Of a stretch of DNA of 64,000 nucleotides, positions 45,546 to 54,524 are shown piece after piece. Origin of the DNA: JAEZHK01 sp040768845. GTDB lineage: Bacteria; Bacillota; Clostridia; Christensenellales; Aristaeellaceae. Location: contig JAXGME010000002.1 of NCBI GenBank assembly GCA_040768845.1, positions 496,001 to 560,000 on the forward strand, written 5' to 3'. Position 1 is the stretch's first letter; every line of letters starts with the position of its first letter. A program made the position numbers and the translations under genes. The notes below the pieces were generated by a model. That model ran no database searches, was not told the DNA's origin, and saw nothing but the letters and a program-made list of their open reading frames with translations.

Positions 45546-47150
45546 ATGAAGAAAGCCTTCGCTCTGATCCTGGCCATCGCCCTCGCACTGGGCATGGTAC
45601 CCGCCGGTGTGGCGCTGGCGGAGTCCGCCGGCACGGCCTCCTTCCATTGGGGCTTCCTCGACGAACCTCCGGGAATTGACCCGGGCATCTCCCAGGGCGG
45701 CACCCAGTCCACCCTCTACGCGGCGCTTTTCGAGGGCCTGGTCACCTCGGACGAGGCCGGCAACGTGGTGCCCGCCGCGGCGGAAAGCTGGGACGTCAGC
45801 GACGACAAAACGGTCTACACCTTCCACCTGCGCGACGGCCTCAAGTGGTCGGACGGCCAGAGCCTCACCGCGAAGGACTTCGAATACGCCTGGCTGCGGG
45901 TGCTGAAGCCGGAGACGGCCTCCACCTACAGCTGGTTTGTCGAGATGTTCCTGAAAAACGGCGGCGCCTTCGCCAAGGGCGAGGTGGGCGCGGAGGAAGT
46001 GGGCGTCAAGGCCCTGGACGACAGGACGCTGGAAGTCACCCTCAACATGCCCGCCGCCTACTTCCTGCAGGCCCTGCTGCAGGGCTGCTGGCTGCCCGTC
46101 CGGCAGGACGTGGTGGAGGCCGATCCTGAGAAGTGGGTCTTCAGCGCCGACACCTTCATCTCCAACGGCCCCTTCAAGTTCACCGAGTACAAGATCGGCG
46201 CCTACATCACCGCCGTGAAGAATGAGAATTACTGGGACGCGGCCAATGTGAAGCTGGACGAAGTCAAGTTCTCCTTCATCGTCGAGCCCAACACCGCCTA
46301 CGCGGCCTTTGAGGCCGGCTCGGTGGACGGCATCGCCGGCGTGCCCGCGGCGGAATTTGTCAACATCCTCTCCAGCGACAACCGGCTCTACGTCTACGAC
46401 AAACTGGCCTTCAATTTCCTCCGGCTCAACACCGCCAGCGAGGGCCTTGACAACCAGAAGGTGCGCCGCGCCATCAGCCTGGCCTTTGACCGCAAGAGCT
46501 ATCTGGACGGCCTGGGCGACGTGACCTCCACCCCCGCGCTGGGCAGCGTGCCCGGCGGCCTGGTGCTGGACGGCAAGGACTTCCGCGCGGCCTCCGGCGA
46601 CAACGGCCTCGCAGACACCGCCAAGCTGGAGGAGGCCCGGGCGCTCCTGGCCGAGGCCGGCTTCCCCGAGGGCAAGGGCCTGCCCGTGTACCGGCTGCAC
46701 TGCGCCCAGTCCGCGGTGAAAAATGCCGAGATCCTGCAGCAGATGCTCAAGACCAGCCTGGGCATTGAAACCCAGATCAAGCCCGTGGACGCCAAGCTCA
46801 ACTTCCCCATGATGGTGGACGGCGAGTATGACATCGCCTTTGGCGGCTGGGGCGGCGATTACGTGCACCCGATGACGTTCCTGGAGCTTTTCACCTCCAC
46901 CGCCTACGACAACTGCACCCGCTGGGGCAACCCGGACTACGATGCGCTGATCGAAGCCGCCCGCGCCGAAACCGACGAAGCCAAGGCGCTGGAGGACATG
47001 ATCGAGGCCGAGCACATCCTCATCGAGGAGAGCCCCATCGTGCCCGTTTCGTTCCCGGCCGGCTCCATCATGATGCAGGATTCCGTAAAGGACTGGTTCA
47101 TCTCCGCCAGCGGTACGCTCTACATCAAGGGCGTCAGCATCGAAAAATAA
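45546..47150 (+). CDS. oligopeptide-class extracellular binding protein, SBP family 5
   Basis: 534 residues. Signal peptide MKKAFALILAIALALGMVP with ALAES after it. Typical family 5 landmarks: FHWGFLDEPPGIDPGIS, LYAALFEGLV, YTFHLRDGLKWSDGQ, NGPFKFTEYKIGAYI, AISLAFDRKSYL. It delivers the substrate to the Opp-type permeases encoded before it. Family 5 proteins bind peptides, but also oligosaccharides and glycosides. AGGGAGAG precedes the ATG. A strong hairpin follows the stop. Confidence 0.93.
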   Translation: MKKAFALILAIALALGMVPAGVALAESAGTASFHWGFLDEPPGIDPGISQGGTQSTLYAALFEGLVTSDEAGNVVPAAAESWDVSDDKTVYTFHLRDGLKWSDGQSLTAKDFEYAWLRVLKPETASTYSWFVEMFLKNGGAFAKGEVGAEEVGVKALDDRTLEVTLNMPAAYFLQALLQGCWLPVRQDVVEADPEKWVFSADTFISNGPFKFTEYKIGAYITAVKNENYWDAANVKLDEVKFSFIVEPNTAYAAFEAGSVDGIAGVPAAEFVNILSSDNRLYVYDKLAFNFLRLNTASEGLDNQKVRRAISLAFDRKSYLDGLGDVTSTPALGSVPGGLVLDGKDFRAASGDNGLADTAKLEEARALLAEAGFPEGKGLPVYRLHCAQSAVKNAEILQQMLKTSLGIETQIKPVDAKLNFPMMVDGEYDIAFGGWGGDYVHPMTFLELFTSTAYDNCTRWGNPDYDALIEAARAETDEAKALEDMIEAEHILIEESPIVPVSFPAGSIMMQDSVKDWFISASGTLYIKGVSIEK

Positions 47151-47162
47151 CCCCCATCCGGA

Positions 47163-47190
47163 GCGCGGGGGCGGCGTGCCGCCCCCGCGC
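47163..47190 (+). terminator. hairpin after the family 5 binding-protein gene
   Basis: A perfect 13-bp GC stem (47163-47175 with 47178-47190) and no T-run. Probably an mRNA-stabilising or attenuating element inside the operon. Confidence 0.55.
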
Positions 47191-47228
47191 CGCGGGCGTT
47201 CGGAAGGAAACGGAAGGGCGGTGGACCC

Positions 47229-48341
47229 ATGCGGGACGAGCGGCTTGGGCGCCTGGCGCGGCAGCTGGTGAACCGTTCGGTGGCGCTTCAGAAGGGCGAG
47301 CATCTGCTCGTCAGCTCAACCGGCGCGGAAAACCCGCTGGTTGTGGAGATTATCCGCTGCGCCTACGAGGCGGGCGGCTATCCCCACCTGGACATCCAGA
47401 ACCACGCGCTGAAAAAGGAAGTGCTGCTCGGTTACGACGAGGAGGCGGCGCGGGTGGACGCGGCGTGGGAGGCGACCCGCATGGAGGGGATGGACGCCTC
47501 CATCAGCGTGGTGACCACCGACAATCCCATGGAGATGGGCGAGGTGCCCCGCGAAAAGCTGGCGCTCTACGCACGTCTCGTGGGCCATCCGGTCAACCGC
47601 CGGCGGCGCGAGGGACGGGTGCGCTGGTGCGTGGCGCTCTACCCCACGCCCTTTTACGCCTTTTCCGCGGGCATGTCCCTCCGCCGGTTTGAGGACTACT
47701 ATTTCGACGTGTGCTGCCTGGACTACACGCGCCTGGGCGGGGCAATGGACCGCCTCCGGGCGCTGATGGAACGCACGGAACAGGTTCGCATCCTTCGCGA
47801 GGGCACCGACCTTTGCTTCTCGATCCGCGGCGTGCCCAAGGCGTGCTCCAAGGGCGAGCGCAACGTGCCCGACGGCGAGGTCTACACCGCGCCCGTCCGG
47901 GCTTCGGTCAACGGCACCATCGCCTTTAACGTGCCCTCCATCTTTCAGGGCGTGCGCTTCGAGGGGGTGCGCCTCCGGTTTGAAAACGGCCGGGTGGCGT
48001 GGGCGGAGTCCAGCCGTCCGGAGGCGCTGAACCGGATTCTGGATACCGATTCGGGCGCGCGCTTTGTCGGCGAATTCGCCTTTGGCGTAAACCCGCGGCT
48101 TTTGACGCCCATCGGGCAGACGCTCTTTGACGAGAAGATCGCCGGCAGCGTCCACCTGGCGCTGGGCCACGCGCTGGACCTCACCGATAACGGCAACCGC
48201 TCCGCCATCCATTGGGACCTGGTGGCCATTCTGCGCCCGGATTTCGGCGGCGGTGAAGTGTACTTTGACGGCGCGCTGATCCAGAAGGACGGCCGCTTTC
48301 TGCCCGGAGAACTCGAGGATCTGAACCCTTCAGTTTTGTAA
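47229..48341 (+). CDS. M29-family metalloaminopeptidase
   Basis: 370 residues, normal for M29 (AmpS/aminopeptidase T). Removes N-terminal amino acids from peptides using a two-metal centre. Conserved C-terminal blocks are present: GERNVPDGEVYTAPV, FVGEFAFGVNP, FDEKIAGSVHLALGHALD and SAIHWDLVA, containing the metal-binding Glu, His and Asp residues. No signal peptide, so it is cytoplasmic. In an operon with an oligopeptide-class transporter and serine dehydratase it would process imported peptides. Confidence 0.92.
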   Translation: MRDERLGRLARQLVNRSVALQKGEHLLVSSTGAENPLVVEIIRCAYEAGGYPHLDIQNHALKKEVLLGYDEEAARVDAAWEATRMEGMDASISVVTTDNPMEMGEVPREKLALYARLVGHPVNRRRREGRVRWCVALYPTPFYAFSAGMSLRRFEDYYFDVCCLDYTRLGGAMDRLRALMERTEQVRILREGTDLCFSIRGVPKACSKGERNVPDGEVYTAPVRASVNGTIAFNVPSIFQGVRFEGVRLRFENGRVAWAESSRPEALNRILDTDSGARFVGEFAFGVNPRLLTPIGQTLFDEKIAGSVHLALGHALDLTDNGNRSAIHWDLVAILRPDFGGGEVYFDGALIQKDGRFLPGELEDLNPSVL

Positions 48342-48358
48342 AAAGGGGAAGAATCGAC

Positions 48359-49246
48359 ATGCATACGATCGATACGGTATACTGCGCGGCCATTACCCCG
48401 ATGAATTACGACCAGTCCGTGGACCTGGCCGGGCTCGTCCGGAACATCCGCTGGTACCGCGAGCAGGGGCTCGGAGGGGTGCTCGTCTGCGGGGGCACGG
48501 GCGAATTCGTCAGCCTGACCTTTGAGGAACGCCAGGCGGTGGTGGCGGCGGCCGCGCGGGAGATCGCCGGGCAATGCGGCTTCATGGTGGGCTGCGCCGC
48601 GGAAACGACCCGGGAGGCCGTGCTGCACGCGCAGCATGCGCAGGTGTGCGGCGCGGACGGGCTTTTGTTGATCGCCCCCTACTACTTCAAACCCTCGAAG
48701 GACGAGCTCGCCGCCCACATGCGCGCGGTGGCGCGGGCGGTATCCATCCCCGTGGTGCTGTACAACAACCCCGGCGCCTGCGGCAGCGACCTGACGCCGG
48801 AGATCATCGCGGACCTTGCCGCCGGGCCCAACATCGCCGGCGTGAAGGAAGCCACCGGCGACCTGCGGCGGGTGGACGAGATTCGCCGCCTTTGTCCGGA
48901 GGATTTCCGCGTGGTGTGCGGCTGCGACTATTTGGCCTGCGATATTCTGGAAAAGGGCGGTGCCGGCTGGATCTCCATCACCGCCAACGCGCTGCCCGGC
49001 CCGTCCCAGCACCTCTTTGACCGCGCGCGCTCCGGTGACCACGCCGCCGCGCGGCGCGTCATGGAGCGGTATCTGCCCCTCTACACCGTCTGCGAGCAGC
49101 CCTACAAGGCCATCCAGACCGTCAAGTTCATGATGGAGGCGCTGGGCTGCGCCAGCGGCCCCAGCCGCCTGCCCCGCCAGCCGCTGACGGAAGGCGAAAA
49201 GGCCGGCGTGCTGGCGATGATGCGAGAAGCGGGCCTTCCGGCCTGA
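48359..49246 (+). CDS. DapA-superfamily lyase or dehydratase (not typical DapA)
   Basis: 295 residues forming the class I aldolase barrel of the DapA/NanA superfamily. Schiff-base Lys163 is in AGVKEATGD and Tyr135 in VLYNNPGAC. The carboxylate-binding motif is GGTGEF (45-50) rather than GTTGES of dihydrodipicolinate synthase or GSTGEN of sialate lyase. GGTGEF occurs in 5-dehydro-4-deoxyglucarate dehydratase-like members, whose product is an aldehyde acid oxidised by aldehyde dehydrogenase, and such an enzyme is encoded two genes downstream. Other options are a keto-deoxy sugar acid aldolase or a hydroxyproline-pathway deaminase. Lysine synthesis is unlikely. Confidence 0.82.
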   Translation: MHTIDTVYCAAITPMNYDQSVDLAGLVRNIRWYREQGLGGVLVCGGTGEFVSLTFEERQAVVAAAAREIAGQCGFMVGCAAETTREAVLHAQHAQVCGADGLLLIAPYYFKPSKDELAAHMRAVARAVSIPVVLYNNPGACGSDLTPEIIADLAAGPNIAGVKEATGDLRRVDEIRRLCPEDFRVVCGCDYLACDILEKGGAGWISITANALPGPSQHLFDRARSGDHAAARRVMERYLPLYTVCEQPYKAIQTVKFMMEALGCASGPSRLPRQPLTEGEKAGVLAMMREAGLPA

Positions 49247-49261
49247 CGGGAGGAATCATCC

Positions 49262-50839
49262 ATGACGAGCCATTCCCCCGGCCTTTTTACCGATGTGATC
49301 GGCCCGGTGATGCGCGGCCCCTCCAGTTCCCACGTGGCGGCGGCACACCGGATCGGCAGCATCGTGCGGCAGTCGCTCGCGGACGCACCCGCGGGCGCGG
49401 TGGTGGACTTTGACACCGCCGGGTCCCTCGCCAAAACCCATCGGGGTCACGGAACGGACTTTGGCTTTGCCGGCGGTCTGCTGGGCATCCCGCTGACGGA
49501 CCCCCGGGTGGCGGACGCCTGCGCCGTCGCGGCGCGGGACGGCGTGGACATCCGCTTCCGGGTGCTGGACTACGGCGCGGCGCACCCCAGCCACTATCGG
49601 ATCGAGGCCCGGGACGGCCGGGGCGCGATCCGCCGCTGGGACGCGGTGTCCACCGGCGGCGGCATGATCGAAATGCTCCGGCTGAACGGCCATCCGGTAT
49701 CCGTCAACGGCGCCTTTTACGAGGTACTGGCCTTTCTGCCGGAGGGCCCGGCGCGGGCCCGCGCCGCGGCCCTCCTGAGCGGCGAGATCGCGTCGGCGGA
49801 CGCGGCGCTCGTCCAGATCCGTCTTTTTGGCCCGCCGGAGGCCGGGGCGCTGGAGTCGGTCCGCCGCCTCCCCGGCGCGGCCGACGTGATCGTCCTTTCG
49901 CCGGTGCTGCCCGCGCCCACGGCGCCGGGGGCCCGCGTGCCCTTTGACACCGCCGAGGCGCTCCTCGCCTACGCCCGGACGGCGGGCCGCCCGCTCTCCG
50001 GCTGCGCGCTGGCCTACGAAAGCGCCCGGAGCGGCCTGACGGAGGATGCCGTCCGCGAGAAGATGGCCGAGCTGGTGGGCATCATGCGCGGCGGAATCCG
50101 CCGGGGCCTCCGGGGGACCGATTGGGCCGACCGCATTCTGGGCCCTCAGGCCACCCTCTACGAGGCGGGCAGGAGCGCCGGCGCACTGGCGCCGCTGGGC
50201 GCACTGGACACCGTGATTCCCTACATCACCGCCCTGATGGAGGCCAAGAGCGCCCTGGAGGTGATCGTGGCCGCGCCCACGGTGGGCGCCTGCGGCTGCC
50301 TGCCCGGCACGGTGCTGGGCGTGGCCGACGCGGCGAATCTGACGGACGGGGACGCGGTGCGCGGCATGCTGGCGGCGGGCGCGGTGGGCGTTTTGATCGC
50401 GGCGGGGGCGACTTTTTCCGCCGAGATCGCCGGCTGTCAGGCCGAGTGCGGCGCGGGCTCCTCAATGGCGGCCGCCGGCGTGGCGGAAATGCTGGGCGCG
50501 GGCGCAAAGACCTGTCTGGACGCCGCGTCCATCGCGCTGCAGAACATCACCGGCCTCGCCTGCGATCCGGTGGCCGACCGCACGGAGGTGCCCTGCCTGG
50601 GCAAGAACGTGATGGGCGGCGCCAACGCGCTGGCCAGCGCCAACATGGCGCTGGCGGGCTATGACCGGGTGATCCCGCTGGACGAAACCATCCGCGCCAT
50701 GGCCCGGACGGGCGAACTGATGCCGCCGCAGCTGCGCTGCACGCTGGGCGGGCTGGGCGACACCCCCACGGCCCGCGCCATTTACCGGCGGCTGAACGGA
50801 ACCGATCAAGAAGGAGGCGCATCCGATGCGAACCCATGA
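49262..50839 (+). CDS. single-chain L-serine dehydratase, iron-sulfur type
   Basis: 525 residues. Beta domain first (about 1-220, with DVIGPVMRGPSSSHVAAAH), alpha domain second (about 245-510, with APTVGACGCLPGTVLG, AECGAGSSMAAAGVAEML and GLACDPVADRTEVPC). Deaminates L-serine to pyruvate and ammonia with an oxygen-sensitive 4Fe-4S cluster held by the alpha-domain Cys residues. Fused beta-alpha order is that of E. coli SdaA, whereas many Bacillota use two genes. The SSSH motif is followed by V instead of the usual T. Related substrates cannot be excluded. Its end overlaps the aldehyde dehydrogenase gene by 14 bases. Confidence 0.88.
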   Translation: MTSHSPGLFTDVIGPVMRGPSSSHVAAAHRIGSIVRQSLADAPAGAVVDFDTAGSLAKTHRGHGTDFGFAGGLLGIPLTDPRVADACAVAARDGVDIRFRVLDYGAAHPSHYRIEARDGRGAIRRWDAVSTGGGMIEMLRLNGHPVSVNGAFYEVLAFLPEGPARARAAALLSGEIASADAALVQIRLFGPPEAGALESVRRLPGAADVIVLSPVLPAPTAPGARVPFDTAEALLAYARTAGRPLSGCALAYESARSGLTEDAVREKMAELVGIMRGGIRRGLRGTDWADRILGPQATLYEAGRSAGALAPLGALDTVIPYITALMEAKSALEVIVAAPTVGACGCLPGTVLGVADAANLTDGDAVRGMLAAGAVGVLIAAGATFSAEIAGCQAECGAGSSMAAAGVAEMLGAGAKTCLDAASIALQNITGLACDPVADRTEVPCLGKNVMGGANALASANMALAGYDRVIPLDETIRAMARTGELMPPQLRCTLGGLGDTPTARAIYRRLNGTDQEGGASDANP

Positions 50840-52319
50840 AGAATATATAGCCCTCGCCCGCACGGTGTCCGGCCCCACGGGCGCGTTCATTGACGGGGCG
50901 TTTGCGCCCTCCGCCTCGGGCGATACGTTTGTGACTGTGAACCCCGCCAACGGTGCCCCCATTGCGGAGGTGGCGCTCTGCGCCGAGGCGGACGTCAACC
51001 GCGCCGTGGCGGCCGCGCGCCGCGCCTTTGAGGACGGGCGCTGGCGCAAAATGCATCCGGCGGAGCGCAAGGCGCGGCTTTGCCGCCTCGCGGAGCTGAT
51101 CGAGGCCTGCGGCGACGAGCTGGCGGTGCTGGAATCCATGGACAGCGGCAAGCCCATCCGCGACACCGCGGGGCTGGATGTGCCCGAAACCGCCGCCTGC
51201 TTTCGCTGGCACGGCGAGGCCGCGGACAAGCTGGAGGACGCGGTGACCGCCACCGGCCCCGACGTGGTCAGCCTGACGGTGCGGGAACCCATCGGCGTGG
51301 TGGCGGCGGTGCTGCCGTGGAATTTTCCGCTGCAGATGGCCGCCTGGAAGCTGGCGCCCATTCTGGCCACGGGCAACAGCGTGGTGGCCAAGCCCGCGAA
51401 GCTGACGTCGCTGACGCTGCTGAAGCTCGCGGCGCTGACCCTCGAAGCCGGCATTCCGGAGGGCGTGGTGAACGTGGTGCCCGGGGACGGGCGCGTGGTG
51501 GGATCGACGCTGGCGCTGCACCCGGACGTGGACATGATCACCTTCACCGGCTCCACGGAGGTGGGCCGGCAGCTGCTGGCGCAGTCGGGCGCGTCCAATC
51601 TGAAGCGGGTGCTGCTGGAACTGGGCGGAAAAAATCCCTGTGTGGTCATGCCGGACGTGGCGGACCTTTCCACCGCCGCGGAGCAGATCGTCTCCGCCGC
51701 CCTTTGGAACATGGGCGAAAACTGCACCGCCAATTCCAGGATTCTGGCGCACCGGGACATCAAGGACAGGCTCCTGGAGGCGCTTCTGGCCGAGGTGGCG
51801 CGCTGGAAGGCGGGCGATCCGCTGAACCCGGAGAACCGCCACGGCGCGATGATCGAGGAAAGGCACCTGAAAAGGGTGCTGGGTTACGTCAAAACCGGCG
51901 TGGAGGAGGGGGCGGGGCTGGTCTACGGCGGGCACCGCATCCTCGAGGAGACCGGCGGATTCTTTATGAAGCCCGCGGTGTTTGACGATGTGACGAGCGA
52001 AATGACCCTCTATCGGGAGGAGATCTTCGGGCCGGTCTTCGGCGTCAGCACCTTTGACACGCCGGAGGAGGCCATCCAAATGGCCAACGACACGCCCTAC
52101 GGCCTGCAGGCCAGCGTATGGTCCGGCGATGTGAACGCCGTGCACCGGCTGAGCCGCGGCATCCGCGCGGGCACCATATCGGTCAACTGCTATTCGGAGG
52201 GCGACATCGGCACCCCCTTTGGCGGGTTCAAGCAGTCGGGTTTCTTCGGCCGCGACAAGTCCCTGTGGGCCAACCGGCAGTACACCGAGCTCAAGACCAT
52301 CTGGACGCAGATCCGCTGA
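50826..52319 (+). CDS. NAD(P)-dependent aldehyde dehydrogenase
   Basis: 497 residues, full length. Oxidises an aldehyde to a carboxylate. NAD-binding FTGSTEVGRQLL, general base Glu in LLELGGKNPCVVM, catalytic Cys in NMGENCTANSRIL, and the C-terminal PFGGFKQSGFFGRD. Substrate is not visible in sequence; candidates from context are the semialdehyde made by the DapA-superfamily enzyme or lactaldehyde from fucose. AGGAGG upstream. Last gene of the operon, followed by a strong hairpin. Confidence 0.92.
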   Translation: MRTHEEYIALARTVSGPTGAFIDGAFAPSASGDTFVTVNPANGAPIAEVALCAEADVNRAVAAARRAFEDGRWRKMHPAERKARLCRLAELIEACGDELAVLESMDSGKPIRDTAGLDVPETAACFRWHGEAADKLEDAVTATGPDVVSLTVREPIGVVAAVLPWNFPLQMAAWKLAPILATGNSVVAKPAKLTSLTLLKLAALTLEAGIPEGVVNVVPGDGRVVGSTLALHPDVDMITFTGSTEVGRQLLAQSGASNLKRVLLELGGKNPCVVMPDVADLSTAAEQIVSAALWNMGENCTANSRILAHRDIKDRLLEALLAEVARWKAGDPLNPENRHGAMIEERHLKRVLGYVKTGVEEGAGLVYGGHRILEETGGFFMKPAVFDDVTSEMTLYREEIFGPVFGVSTFDTPEEAIQMANDTPYGLQASVWSGDVNAVHRLSRGIRAGTISVNCYSEGDIGTPFGGFKQSGFFGRDKSLWANRQYTELKTIWTQIR

Positions 52320-52326
52320 AACGCGG

Positions 52327-52356
52327 GGCCCCCCGAAGGCAAGCCTTCGGGGGGCC
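52327..52356. terminator. hairpin between convergent operons
   Basis: A perfect 14-bp GC-rich stem (52327-52340 with 52343-52356) between the aldehyde dehydrogenase stop and the convergent oxidoreductase stop. No T-run on either strand. Confidence 0.6.
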
Positions 52357-52374
52357 TCCATGTCCCGGGCGCCA

Positions 52375-53460
52375 TCAGATCTCCAGCGGGAAGCGCACGA
52401 TGGCGTGGTCGCGGGTGGAGCGGTAGATGGCCGTGAAGAGCTCCACCGTCCTCAGCCCGTCCTCCAGCGTAATGCGCGGCGCGCGCCCCTCGTCGATCGC
52501 GCCGAGGAAATCCTTGAGCTGCGCCCGGTGAAAGTAGTCCGTGCCGTCGATGGAATGGAAGAAAGCCGCGTCCTCCTCGTTCCAGCGCGCCAGCCGGTCC
52601 GCCTCGCCGGCGACCGTCCACAGATCGTTCACCGGCGGCTCGGCGATGCCGGAGACGCCCGCGATGAACATCGCGCCGCCGTCTGTCTTGACGCCGACGC
52701 TGGCGCCGTTCTCTCCATGCACGTGCACGTTTCCGTAGAGCGCGGGGTTCTGGGAATTGCTGACCACGATGTTGCCCAGCGCGCCGCTTTTGAAGCGGAC
52801 CACGGCGACGGCGGTATCGTCCACCTCGAGATCGGGGTGGTTGAGGGTATCCCAAATGCCGAAGACCTCGCGGATCTCGCCCATGTACCACAAAAGCAGG
52901 TCCAGCTGGTGGGGCGCCTGGTTGACCAGCACGCCGCCGCCCTCGCCCTTCCAGGTGCCGCGCCAGGGATCGGACCGGTAGTAGGCCATGTCCCGCCAGC
53001 CCAGCATGGTGACGGTGCCCAGGATGGGCCTGCCCAGCTTGCCCTGATCGATGGCCTCCTTCACCCGCACGGCCGGGCGGTAAAAGCGCCGCTGGCAGAT
53101 GGTGGTGCCCACGACGCCCGACGCCCGGGCCGCCCCGACAATCGCGCGGGCGTCCCCGAGCGACGCGGCCAGCGGCTTTTCCACCGCGATGTGAAGGCCC
53201 AGCCGCGCGGCCTCGACGGCGTAGAGGGCGTGGTTCGGGTGCGGGGTGCAGATGCTGACGGCCTCCGCGCCGGTGGCCTTCACCAGTGCCTCCAGGCTGT
53301 CAAACCCCGGCACGCCGTATTCCCCGCCAAACTGCTCGCCGCGGCCGGGCCGCGTGCCCACCGCGCCCACAAATTCGCTCGCCTCCAGGGCGGCGTAGGA
53401 CCGGGCGTGAAAATGCCCCACCTTCCCGCAGCCGACAACGGCGGTTTTGATTTTGCGCAT
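52375..53460 (-). CDS. Gfo/Idh/MocA-family oxidoreductase
   Basis: 361 residues. Rossmann start TAVVGCGKVGHFHARSY, the family motif VAVEKPLAASLGDA with the catalytic-site Lys (about residue 97), and the C-terminal substrate domain. These NAD(P)-dependent enzymes oxidise sugars, inositols or sugar acids, and some work on glycosides at C3. GGGGGGAG precedes ATG. Last gene of the RbsABC-type operon, 12 bases after the alcohol dehydrogenase stop. Confidence 0.92.
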   Translation of the reverse strand: MRKIKTAVVGCGKVGHFHARSYAALEASEFVGAVGTRPGRGEQFGGEYGVPGFDSLEALVKATGAEAVSICTPHPNHALYAVEAARLGLHIAVEKPLAASLGDARAIVGAARASGVVGTTICQRRFYRPAVRVKEAIDQGKLGRPILGTVTMLGWRDMAYYRSDPWRGTWKGEGGGVLVNQAPHQLDLLLWYMGEIREVFGIWDTLNHPDLEVDDTAVAVVRFKSGALGNIVVSNSQNPALYGNVHVHGENGASVGVKTDGGAMFIAGVSGIAEPPVNDLWTVAGEADRLARWNEEDAAFFHSIDGTDYFHRAQLKDFLGAIDEGRAPRITLEDGLRTVELFTAIYRSTRDHAIVRFPLEI

Positions 53461-53472
53461 GGCGCTCCCCCC

Positions 53473-54507
53473 TTACGGAATCAGCACGACCTTGTAGAGG
53501 CCTTCCTCGCGGTTGTACAGGCGCTTCAGCCATTCGCCGCCCTCCGAGAGCGGCACGGCCCTGGAGATCATGGCATCCACGTCCACCCTGCCCTCCGCGA
53601 TCAATTCCAGGCACTTTGCGTATTCCCCGGCGGAGGCGCAGCTTCCAAAGAGGCTGATCTGCCGCGTCACCACCCATTGCAGCGGAAAGTCGATCGTCTG
53701 GGCCAGGTTGCCGATCAGCACCACCCTGCCGTTCAACGAAACCGCCTTCAGGCACAGGTTGACCGTCGGGCCGATGCCGGTGGCGTCCATGGCCACGTCC
53801 GCGCCGCGCCCGCCCTTCGTCAGCGCCAGGATTTGCCCGAGGGCGTCCCCGTCCCTGGAATTCACCGCGGCGGTGGCGCCGTTTTCCAGCGCCGTCTTCA
53901 GCCGCCTGTCGTCGATATCCACGGCGATCACCGTCCTGGCGCCAAAGCTGCGGGCCACCTGCATGCTCAGCATGCCGATGGTGCCCACGCCCACGATCAC
54001 CACCGCCATGTCCGGCCCGATGGCCGTGCGGGTCGCGGCGTGGTAGGCGATGGAAAGCGGCTCCACCATCGCGGCCTGGCGGTAGGTCACCCCGTCCGGC
54101 AGGCGGTACAGCACGCGCTCCGGCACCACCACGTATTCGGCAAAGGCGCCGTCCATGCGGTAATCCTCGCAGGATACGCCCAGCACGCGCCGGTTGGCGC
54201 AGAGATTGACGTCGCCCGAGCGGCACATGTCGCATTCTCCGCAGTAGATGGTGGAATCAAAGGTCACGCGGTCGCCGGGCTTAAAGCCCCGCACCGCGCC
54301 GCCCACGGCTTCGATTTCGCCGGCGGCCTCGTGCCCCATGATCACCGGCGGCCTGCGGCGGCCGGTGGAGCCGTCCATGCCGTGCACGTCGCTGCCGCAG
54401 ACCGCGCACGCCCTGACCCGGATCAGCGCCTCGTCCGGCCCGGGCGACGGCGTGGGCACCTCCCGAAAGGAAAACTCCCCGTACTTTTCCATGACCAGCG
54501 CCTTCAC
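53473..54507 (-). CDS. zinc-dependent alcohol/polyol dehydrogenase
   Basis: 344 residues, medium-chain dehydrogenase. Catalytic zinc site VCGSDVHG and GHEAAGEIEAVG, structural zinc Cys residues in CGECDMCRSGDVNLC, and NAD-binding VIVGVGTIGMLSMQVA. Resembles sorbitol, threonine or galactitol dehydrogenases. The frame is open far into the GH2 gene, but the GTG at 54507 has AGGAGG 8 bases upstream and begins the usual KALVMEKYG; ATG 54513 is too close to the ribosome site. Substrate probably a sugar or polyol of this operon. Confidence 0.92.
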   Translation of the reverse strand: MKALVMEKYGEFSFREVPTPSPGPDEALIRVRACAVCGSDVHGMDGSTGRRRPPVIMGHEAAGEIEAVGGAVRGFKPGDRVTFDSTIYCGECDMCRSGDVNLCANRRVLGVSCEDYRMDGAFAEYVVVPERVLYRLPDGVTYRQAAMVEPLSIAYHAATRTAIGPDMAVVIVGVGTIGMLSMQVARSFGARTVIAVDIDDRRLKTALENGATAAVNSRDGDALGQILALTKGGRGADVAMDATGIGPTVNLCLKAVSLNGRVVLIGNLAQTIDFPLQWVVTRQISLFGSCASAGEYAKCLELIAEGRVDVDAMISRAVPLSEGGEWLKRLYNREEGLYKVVLIP

Positions 54508-54524
54508 GCGCATCTCCTCCTTTG

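Noticed and set aside
45153..47303. A 716-codon minus-strand frame opposite the family 5 binding protein
   Set aside because: Antisense to a protein with a clear signal peptide and family landmarks, and it crosses the hairpin at 47163.
48359..49246. Dihydrodipicolinate synthase for lysine synthesis
   Set aside because: The GGTGEF motif and the catabolic operon context do not fit DapA.
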